Part shown: piece after piece, positions 28,083 through 36,537 of the stretch | How positions within the stretch are numbered: position 1 is the stretch's first letter | How the letters are laid out: every line of letters begins with the position of its first letter | Source: Mangrovimicrobium sp033283265 | Lineage (GTDB): Bacteria; Pseudomonadota; Gammaproteobacteria; Pseudomonadales; Halieaceae | Length of the DNA stretch: 64,000 bases | NCBI GenBank assembly: GCA_033283265.1 | Contig: JAWMQN010000001.1 | Span: forward strand, 62,001 to 126,000 | Direction of reading: 5' to 3' | Translations under genes and position numbers: made by a program | Notes under the pieces: model-generated | The model's database searches: none | Told to the model about the DNA's origin: nothing | What the model saw: the letters and a program-made list of their open reading frames with translations, nothing else

Positions 28083-31000
28083 ATGAACGACGCAGTGAAC
28101 AAGACCATCCCCGACATCCGTTATCCCGAAGAACTGCCGGTATCCCAGCGCCGCGAGGACATCGCCGCGGCGATCCGCGACCACCAGGTGGTCGTGGTGG
28201 CCGGCGAGACCGGCTCCGGCAAGACCACCCAGCTGCCGAAAATCTGCCTGGAACTCGGGCGCGGCCAGGCTGGCCTGATTGGCCACACCCAGCCGCGGCG
28301 CCTGGCGGCGCGCAGCGTCGCCCAGCGCATTGCCGATGAGTTGCAAACCAGCCTCGGCGACCTGGTGGGCTACCAGGTGCGCTTCACCGACCAGGTCTCC
28401 GATTCGACGGCCGTGAAACTGATGACCGACGGCATCCTGCTGGCGGAAATGCAGCGCGACCGCGAACTGAAGCGCTACGACACCATCATCATCGACGAGG
28501 CCCACGAGCGCAGCCTCAACATCGACTTCCTGCTCGGCTACCTGAAGCAGCTGCTGCCGCGGCGGCCGGACCTGAAACTGATCATCACCTCCGCCACCAT
28601 CGACGTGGAGAGTTTTTCCCGCCACTTCGACGGCGCGCCGGTGATCGAGGTCTCCGGCCGCAGCTACCCGGTGGAGACTCACTACCTCGGCGCACCAGAG
28701 GAGGCGGAGAGCGACGCCGCGGAGTACATCCTGCGCCAGGTGCAGGACATAGACCAGGGCGTCCACGGGCAGCGCGGCGACGTGCTGGTCTTCCTGCCCG
28801 GCGAGCGAGAAATCCGCGAGCTGGCGAAGCTGCTGCGGCGCGATACGGAGCTGGATATCCTGCCGCTCTACGCACGCCTGTCGCAGGCGGAGCAGAACCG
28901 CGTGTTCGACACCCCGGGCAAGCGCGGCCTGCGGGTGGTGCTGGCTACCAACGTGGCGGAGACCTCGCTTACCGTCCCCGGCATTCGCTACGTGATCGAC
29001 CCGGGCGAGGCGCGCATCAGCCGCTACAGCTACCGCACCAAGGTCCAGCGCCTGCCCATCGAGGCGATCTCCCAGGCCAGTGCCAACCAGCGCCAGGGGC
29101 GCTGCGGGCGCACCGCGCCGGGGGTCTGCCTGCGGCTCTACAGCGAGGAGGACTTCCAGCGCCGGCCGGAATTCACCGACCCGGAGATCCTGCGCACCAA
29201 CCTCGCCGCGGTCATCCTGCAGATGCTCAACCTCGGCCTCGGCAAGGTGGTGGACTTCCCCTTCATCAACCCGCCGGACCCGCGCCTGGTGCGCGACGGC
29301 TACAAGCTGCTGGAAGAACTCGGGGCGGTGTCCGCCAGGGGCCAGCTGACCGGGATCGGGCGCAAGCTGGCCCGGCTGCCGGTGGACCCGCGCCTCGGTC
29401 GCATGGTGCTGGCGGCACAGAACGAGGGCTGCCTCGCGGAGATCCTGGTGATCGCCAGCGCGCTGGCCGTGCAGGACCCGCGCGAGCGCCCGGCGGACAA
29501 ACAGCAGCAGTCGGACCAGGCCCACGCGCGCTTCAAGCACCCCAAATCGGATTTCATGGCCTGGCTGAATGTCTGGCGTTACTACGAGGAGCAGCGGCAG
29601 GCGCTGAGCACCAACCAGCTGCGCAAGCTCTGCCTGAAGGAATTCCTCAATTATCTCCGCCTGCGCGAGTGGCGCGATGTCCACACCCAGCTGAGCATCG
29701 CCTGCCGCCAGCAGGGCCTGAAGACCACGGCCGCATTGCCCCAGGAGGAGAATTACACCGGTATTCACCGGGCCCTGCTGGCCGGCCTGCTGAGCAATAT
29801 CGCCCAGCACCAGGAAGACCGTGACTACCTCGGCGCGCGCAATCGCAAGCTGCAGATATTCCCCGGTTCCTCCCAGGCGAAGAAACGGCCGAAGTGGCTG
29901 GTGGCCGCGGAGATCGTCGAGACCTCGCGGGTGTTTGCCCGCAGCGTCGGCGCGGTTGAGCCGGAGTGGATCGTCGCCGCCAACCCGGAGCTACTGAAGC
30001 AGCACTACTACCAGCCGCGCTGGCAGATGCGCAGCGGGCGGGCGATGGCCTACGAGCGCCTCTCGCTCTACGGCCTGACGGTTGCCGACAAGCGTTCGGT
30101 GCACTACGGCCCGATCGACCCGGTGGTGTCGCGGGAACTGCTGATCCGCGAGGGCCTCGTCGCCGGCAAGTTCCAGAAGCCGCCGCAGTTTCTCAAGCAC
30201 AACCTGCGCCTGGTGCGCGAGGTCGAGGAACTGGAATCCAAGGCCCGCCGGCGCGACATCCTGGTCGAGGAGGAGGCGCTGTTCGCGTTCTACGACGAGC
30301 GCCTGCCCGAGGACTGCTACAGCAGCACCAACCTGCTTTCCTGGCTGAAGAAGACGCCCGGGGCGGCAGAGCATCTGTGCATGCAGCGCGAGCACATCGT
30401 CGCCCGCGACCCCGGCGCGCTGGGGGAGCAGTTCCCGGACCGCCTGGTCCACGGCGACCTGGAACTGCGCCTGAGTTACCACTTCGAACCGGGCAAGGAG
30501 GGCGACGGGGTGACGGTGACCGTGCCGGTCGGCCTGCTCAACCGGGTGCCGCGCTTCCGCTTCGACTGGCTGGTGCCGGGACTGCTGCGGGAAAAGTGCA
30601 TCGCCCTGGTGAAAACCCTGCCCAAGGAAAAACGCAAGCGGCTGGTGCCGGTACCGGACTATGTGGACCGCGCCCTGGAGCAGTTGCAGGTCGGGGACAG
30701 CGACCTGCTGCACGCGCTGTCGACGGTGCTCGGCAAGCTCGGCGGCGTGCCGTTGCGGCCCGCGGACTGGGCGCCGGAGAAGCTCGACGATTTCTACCGC
30801 ATGAACGTGCGGGTAGTGGATGCCCAGGGCAAGTTGCTCGAGCAGGGCAGGGACCTCGCGCGCCTGGTCGAGCGCTTCCGCAGTGAAGCCAGCCCGGCCG
30901 CCAGCAGCGGTCCCGCCGATTCGCCGGCCCGCGGCGGCATCACCCGCTGGGATTTCGGCGACCTGCCGCAGAACTGGCGCTTCCGCCAGGCGGGCATGGA

Positions 31001-31817
31001 GATACTCTCCTTCCCGGCGCTGGTCGATCACGGCGAGAGTGTCGCCATCGAACTGCTGGACTATCCCTCCGAAGCCGCTGCCGCCCATCGCCTGGGCCTG
31101 CTGAAGCTGGCGCGCCTGCACAGCTCCCAGACGGTGAAATACCTGCGCAAGCAGCTGTTCAAGGATAACAGCGCCAAGCTGGCCCTGGCGGGCGCAGGGG
31201 TGCAGCGCGACGCCCTGGCCGACGCCCTGGTCGATGTCGCCTTCGGCGCGGCGCTGGGCCTCGAGGTTGATCTGCCCTATACCCAGGCGGCGTTTGAAGC
31301 GGCACTGCACAAGGGTAAAGGCCTGGTGGTGGAGTGTGCGTCGCGGCTGGAATCCCAGTTGCTGGCGGCAATCGAGGCGCTGGCCGAGGCGCGCCGGCTG
31401 ATCTCCGCTTACCCTGCCGGCCAGTGGCGCGACAGTGTCGCCGACATGCAGGCGCAGGCGGCCAGCCTGTGGTCGCCGGCGGCGATACGAGATACCCCGC
31501 CGGAGTGGCTGGAACACTATCCGCGCTACCTGAAGGCCCTGCTCAATCGCGCCCAGCGCCTCTCCGGGCAGTATCCGAAGGACCAGACCCACACCGGCTT
31601 GCTGCAGGCCCTGCAGGAGCCGCTGGGCCAGGCGCTGGCCCAGCGCCCCGGCCTCCTCATGGAATGCGCGGCGGCGAGCCGCTACCGCTGGATGCTGGAG
31701 GAACTGCGCGTGTCACTCTTCGCCCAGCAGCTCGGCACGCGCAGCGCGGTGTCGCGCAAACGCCTCGAGGAACAGTGGGGTGAGGTCGCTAAATGGCTGG
31801 CGGACAACCCGCGCTGA
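28083..31817 (+). CDS. hrpA: ATP-dependent RNA helicase HrpA
   Basis: This 1244-residue DEAH-box helicase unwinds RNA and in E. coli rescues stalled ribosomes on mRNA. The Walker A motif GETGSGKT is at residues 41-48, DEAH at 138-141, SATID follows, and the QRQGRCGRTAPG motif VI is intact. The C-terminal half has the OB-fold and DUF3418 region characteristic of bacterial HrpA. It starts 12 bases after the symporter fusion. Length is close to E. coli HrpA (1300). Confidence 0.96.
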   Translation: MNDAVNKTIPDIRYPEELPVSQRREDIAAAIRDHQVVVVAGETGSGKTTQLPKICLELGRGQAGLIGHTQPRRLAARSVAQRIADELQTSLGDLVGYQVRFTDQVSDSTAVKLMTDGILLAEMQRDRELKRYDTIIIDEAHERSLNIDFLLGYLKQLLPRRPDLKLIITSATIDVESFSRHFDGAPVIEVSGRSYPVETHYLGAPEEAESDAAEYILRQVQDIDQGVHGQRGDVLVFLPGEREIRELAKLLRRDTELDILPLYARLSQAEQNRVFDTPGKRGLRVVLATNVAETSLTVPGIRYVIDPGEARISRYSYRTKVQRLPIEAISQASANQRQGRCGRTAPGVCLRLYSEEDFQRRPEFTDPEILRTNLAAVILQMLNLGLGKVVDFPFINPPDPRLVRDGYKLLEELGAVSARGQLTGIGRKLARLPVDPRLGRMVLAAQNEGCLAEILVIASALAVQDPRERPADKQQQSDQAHARFKHPKSDFMAWLNVWRYYEEQRQALSTNQLRKLCLKEFLNYLRLREWRDVHTQLSIACRQQGLKTTAALPQEENYTGIHRALLAGLLSNIAQHQEDRDYLGARNRKLQIFPGSSQAKKRPKWLVAAEIVETSRVFARSVGAVEPEWIVAANPELLKQHYYQPRWQMRSGRAMAYERLSLYGLTVADKRSVHYGPIDPVVSRELLIREGLVAGKFQKPPQFLKHNLRLVREVEELESKARRRDILVEEEALFAFYDERLPEDCYSSTNLLSWLKKTPGAAEHLCMQREHIVARDPGALGEQFPDRLVHGDLELRLSYHFEPGKEGDGVTVTVPVGLLNRVPRFRFDWLVPGLLREKCIALVKTLPKEKRKRLVPVPDYVDRALEQLQVGDSDLLHALSTVLGKLGGVPLRPADWAPEKLDDFYRMNVRVVDAQGKLLEQGRDLARLVERFRSEASPAASSGPADSPARGGITRWDFGDLPQNWRFRQAGMEILSFPALVDHGESVAIELLDYPSEAAAAHRLGLLKLARLHSSQTVKYLRKQLFKDNSAKLALAGAGVQRDALADALVDVAFGAALGLEVDLPYTQAAFEAALHKGKGLVVECASRLESQLLAAIEALAEARRLISAYPAGQWRDSVADMQAQAASLWSPAAIRDTPPEWLEHYPRYLKALLNRAQRLSGQYPKDQTHTGLLQALQEPLGQALAQRPGLLMECAAASRYRWMLEELRVSLFAQQLGTRSAVSRKRLEEQWGEVAKWLADNPR

Positions 31818-31851
31818 ATCGCCGGCGCAACTGCGCTGCGGACTGCGCCGG

Positions 31852-31922
31852 AAAAATTCGTTTACGGGATACTTCCGTGAAACTTCTTTGCCCGGAGTGG
31901 TCCATAATGTAGTCCACGCTGC
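31852..31922 (+). promoter_or_regulatory. Candidate control region of the copper-peptide operon
   Basis: After hrpA a small imperfect hairpin (about 31860-31882, ACGG/CCGT arms) is followed by TTTGCC and, 17 bases later, CATAAT, a possible sigma-70 promoter. A GAAAC...GTCC pair in the same stretch could instead be an ECF-type promoter. Related operons are under ECF-sigma control in other bacteria, but the sequence does not decide. Confidence 0.3.
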
Positions 31923-31988
31923 GCTGACGGCAGCACAGCGGACTGGCATTACGTGGTAACGCTTAACCAAAACAGTAGGGAGACTACT

Positions 31989-32330
31989 ATGGCTCAATCC
32001 AAGAAACCCCTGGCACTGGCGCTGGGTGCGGCATTCCTCGCAACTTCCATGGCGCCCATCGCAAGCGCCGAGACCAACCCCTTCGGCGCCCAGCAGCTGA
32101 GCAGTGGCTACGACCTCGCCAACTACGACAAGCACGAGGAAGGCAAGTGCGGCGAGGGTAAATGCGGCGAGAAGAAAGCCGAGGGCAAATGTGGTGAAGG
32201 CAAGTGTGGCGAAGGCAAATGCGGCGAGAAAAAAGCCGAGGGTAAATGCGGCGAAGGCAAGTGCGGCGAGAAGAAAGCCGAGGGCAAATGCGGTGAAGGC
32301 AAGTGCGGCGAGGGTAAGGCCGAGAGCTGA
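31989..32330 (+). CDS. hvfA: Bufferin/HvfA-type copper-binding RiPP precursor with EGKCG repeats
   Basis: This 113-residue precursor has a Sec-type signal peptide (about residues 1-27, ending ASA), a short spacer, and a repeat region from residue 51 to 107. The repeat holds nine EGKCG motifs, grouped 2-3-2-2 and split by three EKKA units, giving nine cysteines and no others in the protein. In the HvfA/bufferin-2 family the DUF692-DUF2063 enzyme pair converts the Cys in such motifs to thioamide/oxazolone groups that bind copper. Both partner genes follow at once. The start at 31989 is chosen over an upstream in-frame start at 31953 because GGGAG lies 6-10 bases before it and the signal peptide begins there. 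Confidence 0.93.
   Translation: MAQSKKPLALALGAAFLATSMAPIASAETNPFGAQQLSSGYDLANYDKHEEGKCGEGKCGEKKAEGKCGEGKCGEGKCGEKKAEGKCGEGKCGEKKAEGKCGEGKCGEGKAES
32139..32309 (+). repeat. Tandem EGKCG-coding repeat
   Basis: Nine 15-base units encode EGKCG, arranged in blocks of 2, 3, 2 and 2 with three 12-base EKKA units between blocks. Units differ only at wobble positions, so the array could expand or contract by slippage. Confidence 0.9.
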
Positions 32331-32339
32331 TTCACCCTG

Positions 32340-33191
32340 ATGCCTTACCCTGCTGGTTTTCACGGTGCCGGACTGGGGCTGCGGCGGGCTCTCATGGGCC
32401 CGCTGCAGTCGCTGTCCCCGGGCGTGCTGGATTTCCTCGAGGTGGCGCCGGAAAACTGGATTGGCATAGGCGGGCGCCTCGGGAGACAGTTCCGGGAGCT
32501 CGCCGACCGCTATCCCATCGCACTGCACGGGTTGTCGCTGGACATCGGCGGCCCTGACCCGCTGGACTGCGAGCTGGTCCGGCAGGTTCGCGACTTCATG
32601 GCTGGCCTCCAGGTGCCGGTCTACAGTGAGCACCTGACCTATTGCGCCGCGGAAGGGCATCTCTACGATCTGCTGCCAATTCCCTTTACCGAGGAAGCCG
32701 TGCACTACGTCGCGGCGCGCGTGCGCCAGGTACAGGACATCCTCGGCGCCCCGCTGGCGCTGGAGAACGCCTCCTACTACGCGCAGCCCCACCGCGACCT
32801 GAGCGAGGCGCAGTTCATTGCGGCGGTGGTTGAGGAGAGTGGCTGCGACCTGCTGCTCGACGTCAACAACGTCTACGTCAACAGTGTCAATCACGGCTAC
32901 GATCCCCTCGAGTTCATCGACAGCCTGCCGCTGCCCCGGGTGCGCTATATCCACGTCGCAGGTCACTATGACGAGGCGGATGACCTCAAGGTTGATACCC
33001 ACGGTGCCGACGTTATCGACCCCGTCTGGCAGTTGCTGGCGCAGGCCTACCGCCGGGTCGGGCCACTGCCGACCCTGCTGGAGCGGGATTTCAATTTCCC
33101 CCCGCTGGAGCAACTGCTCGACGAGGTCGCGGCGATCCGCGATTTCCAGGCGGCGGCGAAAGCCCCCGTCGCCGTGGCGGGCACGCGCTGA
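32340..33191 (+). CDS. hvfB: DUF692 multinuclear iron oxidative enzyme (HvfB/BufB-like)
   Basis: This 283-residue TIM-barrel protein belongs to DUF692 (MbnB-like), which uses a multi-iron centre and oxygen to rework peptide cysteines. Metal ligands are expected in FLEVAPENWIG, LHGLSLDIGG, YSEHLTYC, LALENASYY, DVNNVYVNSVNHG and RYIHVAGH, all present in the usual order. It begins nine bases after the precursor gene and ends one base before the start of the DUF2063 partner gene, a tight operon. Its substrate is almost certainly the EGKCG repeat peptide upstream. Confidence 0.94.
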   Translation: MPYPAGFHGAGLGLRRALMGPLQSLSPGVLDFLEVAPENWIGIGGRLGRQFRELADRYPIALHGLSLDIGGPDPLDCELVRQVRDFMAGLQVPVYSEHLTYCAAEGHLYDLLPIPFTEEAVHYVAARVRQVQDILGAPLALENASYYAQPHRDLSEAQFIAAVVEESGCDLLLDVNNVYVNSVNHGYDPLEFIDSLPLPRVRYIHVAGHYDEADDLKVDTHGADVIDPVWQLLAQAYRRVGPLPTLLERDFNFPPLEQLLDEVAAIRDFQAAAKAPVAVAGTR

Positions 33192-33192
33192 G

Positions 33193-33933
33193 ATGGCCGC
33201 GCTACGGGAGGCGCAACTGCGTATGGCGGCTCACCTGCGCGACCCGCAGCGCCACCCCGCGCCGGCGGGCGTGGAGGAGCGGCGGCTGCAGATCTACCGG
33301 GACCTGATCTACAACAACATCGAGAACTTCATCAGCAGCGGTTTCCCGGTGCTTCACAGCCTCTACACGGCGGCGTCCTGGGAGCGACTAATCCGCGCCT
33401 TCATGGATTCCCACCGCTGCCGTTCGCCGCTGTTCCCGGAGATCAGCCAGGAGTTCCTGCACTACCTCATGGAGGAACACCAGCCGGGCGGCAGCGATCC
33501 GCCGTTCCTGGTCGAACTGGCCCACTATGAGTGGGTGGAACTGGCGCTGGATATCGCGCCGGCAGACTTGCCGCCCGCGGCGCCCGTGGCGGACCCGCTC
33601 GAGGCCGTGCTGTACCTCTCGCCGCTGGCCTGGGTACTGGCCTACCAGTTTCCCGTGCACCGCATCGGCAGCAGCTTTCGCCCCGAGACGGCCCAGCCCA
33701 CCTGGCTGGCGGTGTACCGCGACCGCGCCGAGCGCGTCAGGTTCATGGAACTGACGGCCGCCACTGCGCGCCTGCTGGAGTGCCTGCGCGATAACCAGCA
33801 GCCGACCACGGCAGTGCTGGATGCACTGGCGGGCGAGCTCGGCATGGCGCCGGCGGCGGTGCGGGAATTTGCCGGGGGCCTGCTGGCCGGGATGCTCGAG
33901 TGTGGCCTGCTGCTGTCGCGGGCGAGAGCCTAG
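33193..33933 (+). CDS. hvfC: DUF2063 partner protein (HvfC/BufC-like)
   Basis: This 246-residue protein has the DUF2063 N-terminal domain (REAQLRMAAHLRDP, then RRLQIYRDLIYNNIENFISSGFPVL) and the less conserved C-terminal part seen in MbnC/HvfC proteins. It forms a heterodimer with the DUF692 enzyme and presents the leader or core peptide. The start codon lies one base beyond the hvfB stop codon. No TonB receptor or MNIO-linked DoxX protein follows, so this is the minimal three-gene form. Confidence 0.9.
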   Translation: MAALREAQLRMAAHLRDPQRHPAPAGVEERRLQIYRDLIYNNIENFISSGFPVLHSLYTAASWERLIRAFMDSHRCRSPLFPEISQEFLHYLMEEHQPGGSDPPFLVELAHYEWVELALDIAPADLPPAAPVADPLEAVLYLSPLAWVLAYQFPVHRIGSSFRPETAQPTWLAVYRDRAERVRFMELTAATARLLECLRDNQQPTTAVLDALAGELGMAPAAVREFAGGLLAGMLECGLLLSRARA

Positions 33934-34007
33934 CCACCTGCAGCGGCTTGCCCCGTCGAAATCGTGAGCGTAACATCTGCCCTCCGTGCAAAGGGACCTT
34001 GGACTGA

Positions 34008-34733
34008 ATGACGCTTACCCGTTTGTTTCTGCTGATGCTGCTGGCGCTGCCGGCGGGGCTGGTATTGGCCGAGTCGGAAGCAAAAAACCCGGACCCCTTC
34101 GAGCCCTTCAACCGCAAGATGTTCGCGCTCAACGACAGCCTGGATACCTGGCTGCTGCGGCCTATCGCCAAGGGCTATGACTGGGTTATGCCCGACATCG
34201 CCCAGCGCGGTGTCGGCAACATGTTCGCCAACATGTACGACGTCAACGGGGCCATCAACAGTGTTTTACAGGGCCGCTTCCAGCGCGCCGCGCAGTGCAC
34301 CGGCCGATTCCTGGTCAATAGCACCCTGGGGATTGCGGGGCTGTTCGATGTCGCGACCCCGATGGGTATCAGCCCCTATCGCACCGACTTTGGCCACACC
34401 CTGGCGATCTGGGGATTCGATACCGGCCCCTACCTGATGGTGCCGGTGTTCGGCCCCAGGACTATCCGCAGCGGCACCGGCACGATCTTCGATACCTACA
34501 CCTCGGTGCCGGCCTATATCGAGGATGTGCGCTTGCGCAACACCCTCTGGGGCCTGGAACTGGTGGATGGCAGGGCCCGCCTGCTGAACACCGACGAACT
34601 CATTACCGGCGATCGCTACATCTTCCTCCGCGATGCCTACCTGCAAAGCCGCGAGACCTTCGTCAACGAGGGCGTGGTCCAGGACAGCTTCTCCGACTAC
34701 GGAGAGAGCGACGAGGACTGGGAGGAGTTCTGA
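34008..34733 (+). CDS. mlaA: MlaA/VacJ-like lipid asymmetry protein without a lipobox
   Basis: This 241-residue protein matches MlaA, which removes misplaced phospholipid from the outer leaflet of the outer membrane together with porins and MlaC. Recognisable parts are DPFEPFNRKMFALNDSLD, RGVGNMFANMYDVNGAIN, RFLVNSTLGIAGLFD and FGHTLAIWGFDTGPYLMVPVFGP. The signal peptide (about residues 1-21) ends in VLAES and lacks the lipobox Cys that normally anchors MlaA, so the protein should be cut by signal peptidase I. An acidic tail (about residues 230-241) ends the protein. No other mla gene is near. Confidence 0.9.
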   Translation: MTLTRLFLLMLLALPAGLVLAESEAKNPDPFEPFNRKMFALNDSLDTWLLRPIAKGYDWVMPDIAQRGVGNMFANMYDVNGAINSVLQGRFQRAAQCTGRFLVNSTLGIAGLFDVATPMGISPYRTDFGHTLAIWGFDTGPYLMVPVFGPRTIRSGTGTIFDTYTSVPAYIEDVRLRNTLWGLELVDGRARLLNTDELITGDRYIFLRDAYLQSRETFVNEGVVQDSFSDYGESDEDWEEF

Positions 34734-34851
34734 GCCCGTTTCAGCCGCGATGGCAAAACTGTGAAATCCTGCCCAAAAATTACTGCACGGCGTTGCCTGT
34801 CCGGGGTGATGGGCGTAGTGTCGATGCCACTCGGGCCGAGTTGTAACTCCC

Positions 34852-36033
34852 ATGAAGACCGCCGGAAATGTTCTGGTGCTCGACCACGACACCGCCCGCG
34901 CCAGTATGCTCGCCATGCTGGTGGAGGATGTCGGGTACCGGGCAGTAGTCACCAACCAGCTCCAGGATGCGGAGCAACTTCTTCGCGATAACGCTGATAT
35001 CGATGTCATCCTCTGTGATATGGATATGCAGGACCTGGACTGGGACGAGTCCCGCCGGACCCTGCGCGAGGCCGACTCGAAAATCCCGGTCATTCTCTTC
35101 AGCAGCCACGGCGAAGCGGAGCGCATGATGAAGGCGCTGCGCTTTGGCGCCAGCGATTTTTTTGTTCACCCCATCGACGACCCGGAAGCATTGCACCGCT
35201 CCCTGCGCCGCTGCATCCGCCAGCGCGATGTGCTGCGCGAGCTGGAGCGCTCCCAGCACAGCCTGGAACAGGCCAACCTCGAATTGCGCGGCACCATCAA
35301 GGTTCTCGAGCAGGACCAGCAGGCGGGGCGCCAGGTGCAACTGCGCATGTTGCCCGGCTCGCCGCTGAATCTCGGCAAATACAGTTTCAGCCACCGGGTC
35401 ATCCCCTCGCTGTATCTGAGCGGTGACTTCACTGACTACTTCACCGTCGGGGATCACTGTGTAACATTTTTCATGGCGGATGTTTCCGGACACGGCAGTT
35501 CCTCGGCGTTTACCACGGTTCTGCTGAAGAACCTGTTCGCGCGCAAGCGTTCCGATTACTTCCGGCGCAAGGACGACACCATCCTCAGCCCGGTGGCGAT
35601 GCTGCAGCGCGCCAATCGCGAGATCAAGGAACTGCAGGTTGGCAAATTTGCGACTATGGTTGTAGGAGTGCTGGATACCGAGCGCAACACGCTGCGCTAC
35701 AGTACCGCAGGCCACCTGCCGCAGCCCGTGCTGGCTGCGCAGGGCGGCCCACGCTATCTGCAGGGCGAGGGATCTGCGGTGGGTATCATGGACGAGCCTG
35801 TATTCCAGGAGATGAGCCTTGATCTGCCAGACGAATTTCTGCTGGCACTGTTTTCCGACGGCATCCTGGAAATTCTCCCGCCGCAAAACCTGCTGGAAAA
35901 GGAGCGCTATTTCCTCGCTGAATTCGAGGGCGGTGTCCTGACACCGGAAGGCGTCATCAAGAAGCTGGGGCTTGACCGGGTGGAGGCGGCACCGGATGAT
36001 ATCGCAGCTCTGTTCATCAGCAAGCGAGGCTGA
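34852..36033 (+). CDS. Response regulator with PP2C (SpoIIE-type) phosphatase output
   Basis: This 393-residue protein has a receiver domain (residues 1-120; phosphoacceptor probably Asp56 in ILCDMDM), a coiled-coil linker (about 125-165) and a PPM/SpoIIE phosphatase domain (about 170-393) with GDFTDYF and FFMADVSGHG for metal binding and LFSDGILE. It should dephosphorylate the STAS antagonist encoded five bases downstream. The arrangement recalls HsbR-HsbA of Pseudomonas, but the C-terminal kinase domain of HsbR is absent here, so an unlinked anti-sigma kinase may be needed. There is a possible promoter gap of 118 bases upstream. Confidence 0.9.
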   Translation: MKTAGNVLVLDHDTARASMLAMLVEDVGYRAVVTNQLQDAEQLLRDNADIDVILCDMDMQDLDWDESRRTLREADSKIPVILFSSHGEAERMMKALRFGASDFFVHPIDDPEALHRSLRRCIRQRDVLRELERSQHSLEQANLELRGTIKVLEQDQQAGRQVQLRMLPGSPLNLGKYSFSHRVIPSLYLSGDFTDYFTVGDHCVTFFMADVSGHGSSSAFTTVLLKNLFARKRSDYFRRKDDTILSPVAMLQRANREIKELQVGKFATMVVGVLDTERNTLRYSTAGHLPQPVLAAQGGPRYLQGEGSAVGIMDEPVFQEMSLDLPDEFLLALFSDGILEILPPQNLLEKERYFLAEFEGGVLTPEGVIKKLGLDRVEAAPDDIAALFISKRG

Positions 36034-36037
36034 ACAC

Positions 36038-36520
36038 ATGCAGGATGGGCGGTTCCTGGCAGCCAGCCACAACGGCGCTTATGTCATCCGCCTCGAGGGC
36101 GATGTTCGCCTGACCCTGTGCACCACTATCGACGATTTCTTCCAGGCGATGTTCGACGACCCGAACTTCGCCAGCGTCTGGGTGGACCTGTGCAAGGCAG
36201 AGGGGCTCGACTCCACCACCCTGGGCCTGCTCGCCAAGCTGGCAATCACTGCCCGCGACCGCTTCGGCTTCCAGCCGGCTATTTTTTCCCACGATCCCAA
36301 CATCAATCGCCTGCTCAAGAGCATGGGCTTCCTCACCCTGTTCGAATTGCACGAGGAACGCTGTGACAACCCGGCCAACATGCGGGAAATTCCCCGGGTG
36401 CGGGACAGCGAGAACGATGTTCGCGAGAAGGTGATCGAGGCCCACCGGGTGCTGATGGACCTCTCCGACGTCAACCGGGCCCGCTTCCGCGACCTGATGG
36501 TCGCCCTGGAACAGGGCTGA
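36038..36520 (+). CDS. STAS-domain anti-anti-sigma factor (HsbA-like)
   Basis: This 160-residue protein has a STAS domain in its first 110 residues, with the switch segment LCKAEGLDSTTLGLLAKLA; Ser59 or Thr60 is the likely phosphorylation site. The last 50 residues are a charged helical extension. It should be controlled by the phosphatase encoded just upstream and bind an anti-sigma or diguanylate-cyclase partner. Start at 36038 is five bases behind the upstream stop. It is convergent with transaldolase. Confidence 0.88.
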   Translation: MQDGRFLAASHNGAYVIRLEGDVRLTLCTTIDDFFQAMFDDPNFASVWVDLCKAEGLDSTTLGLLAKLAITARDRFGFQPAIFSHDPNINRLLKSMGFLTLFELHEERCDNPANMREIPRVRDSENDVREKVIEAHRVLMDLSDVNRARFRDLMVALEQG

Positions 36521-36537
36521 CCTGATACCCCGGTAGC

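Noticed and set aside
31953..31988. Upstream start for the EGKCG precursor
   Set aside because: The extension would place charged residues before the signal peptide; the site at 31989 has a purine-rich ribosome site.
32139..32309. Possible CRISPR-like or satellite array
   Set aside because: The repeats are in frame, encode EGKCG units and have no spacers of constant length; they belong to the precursor gene.
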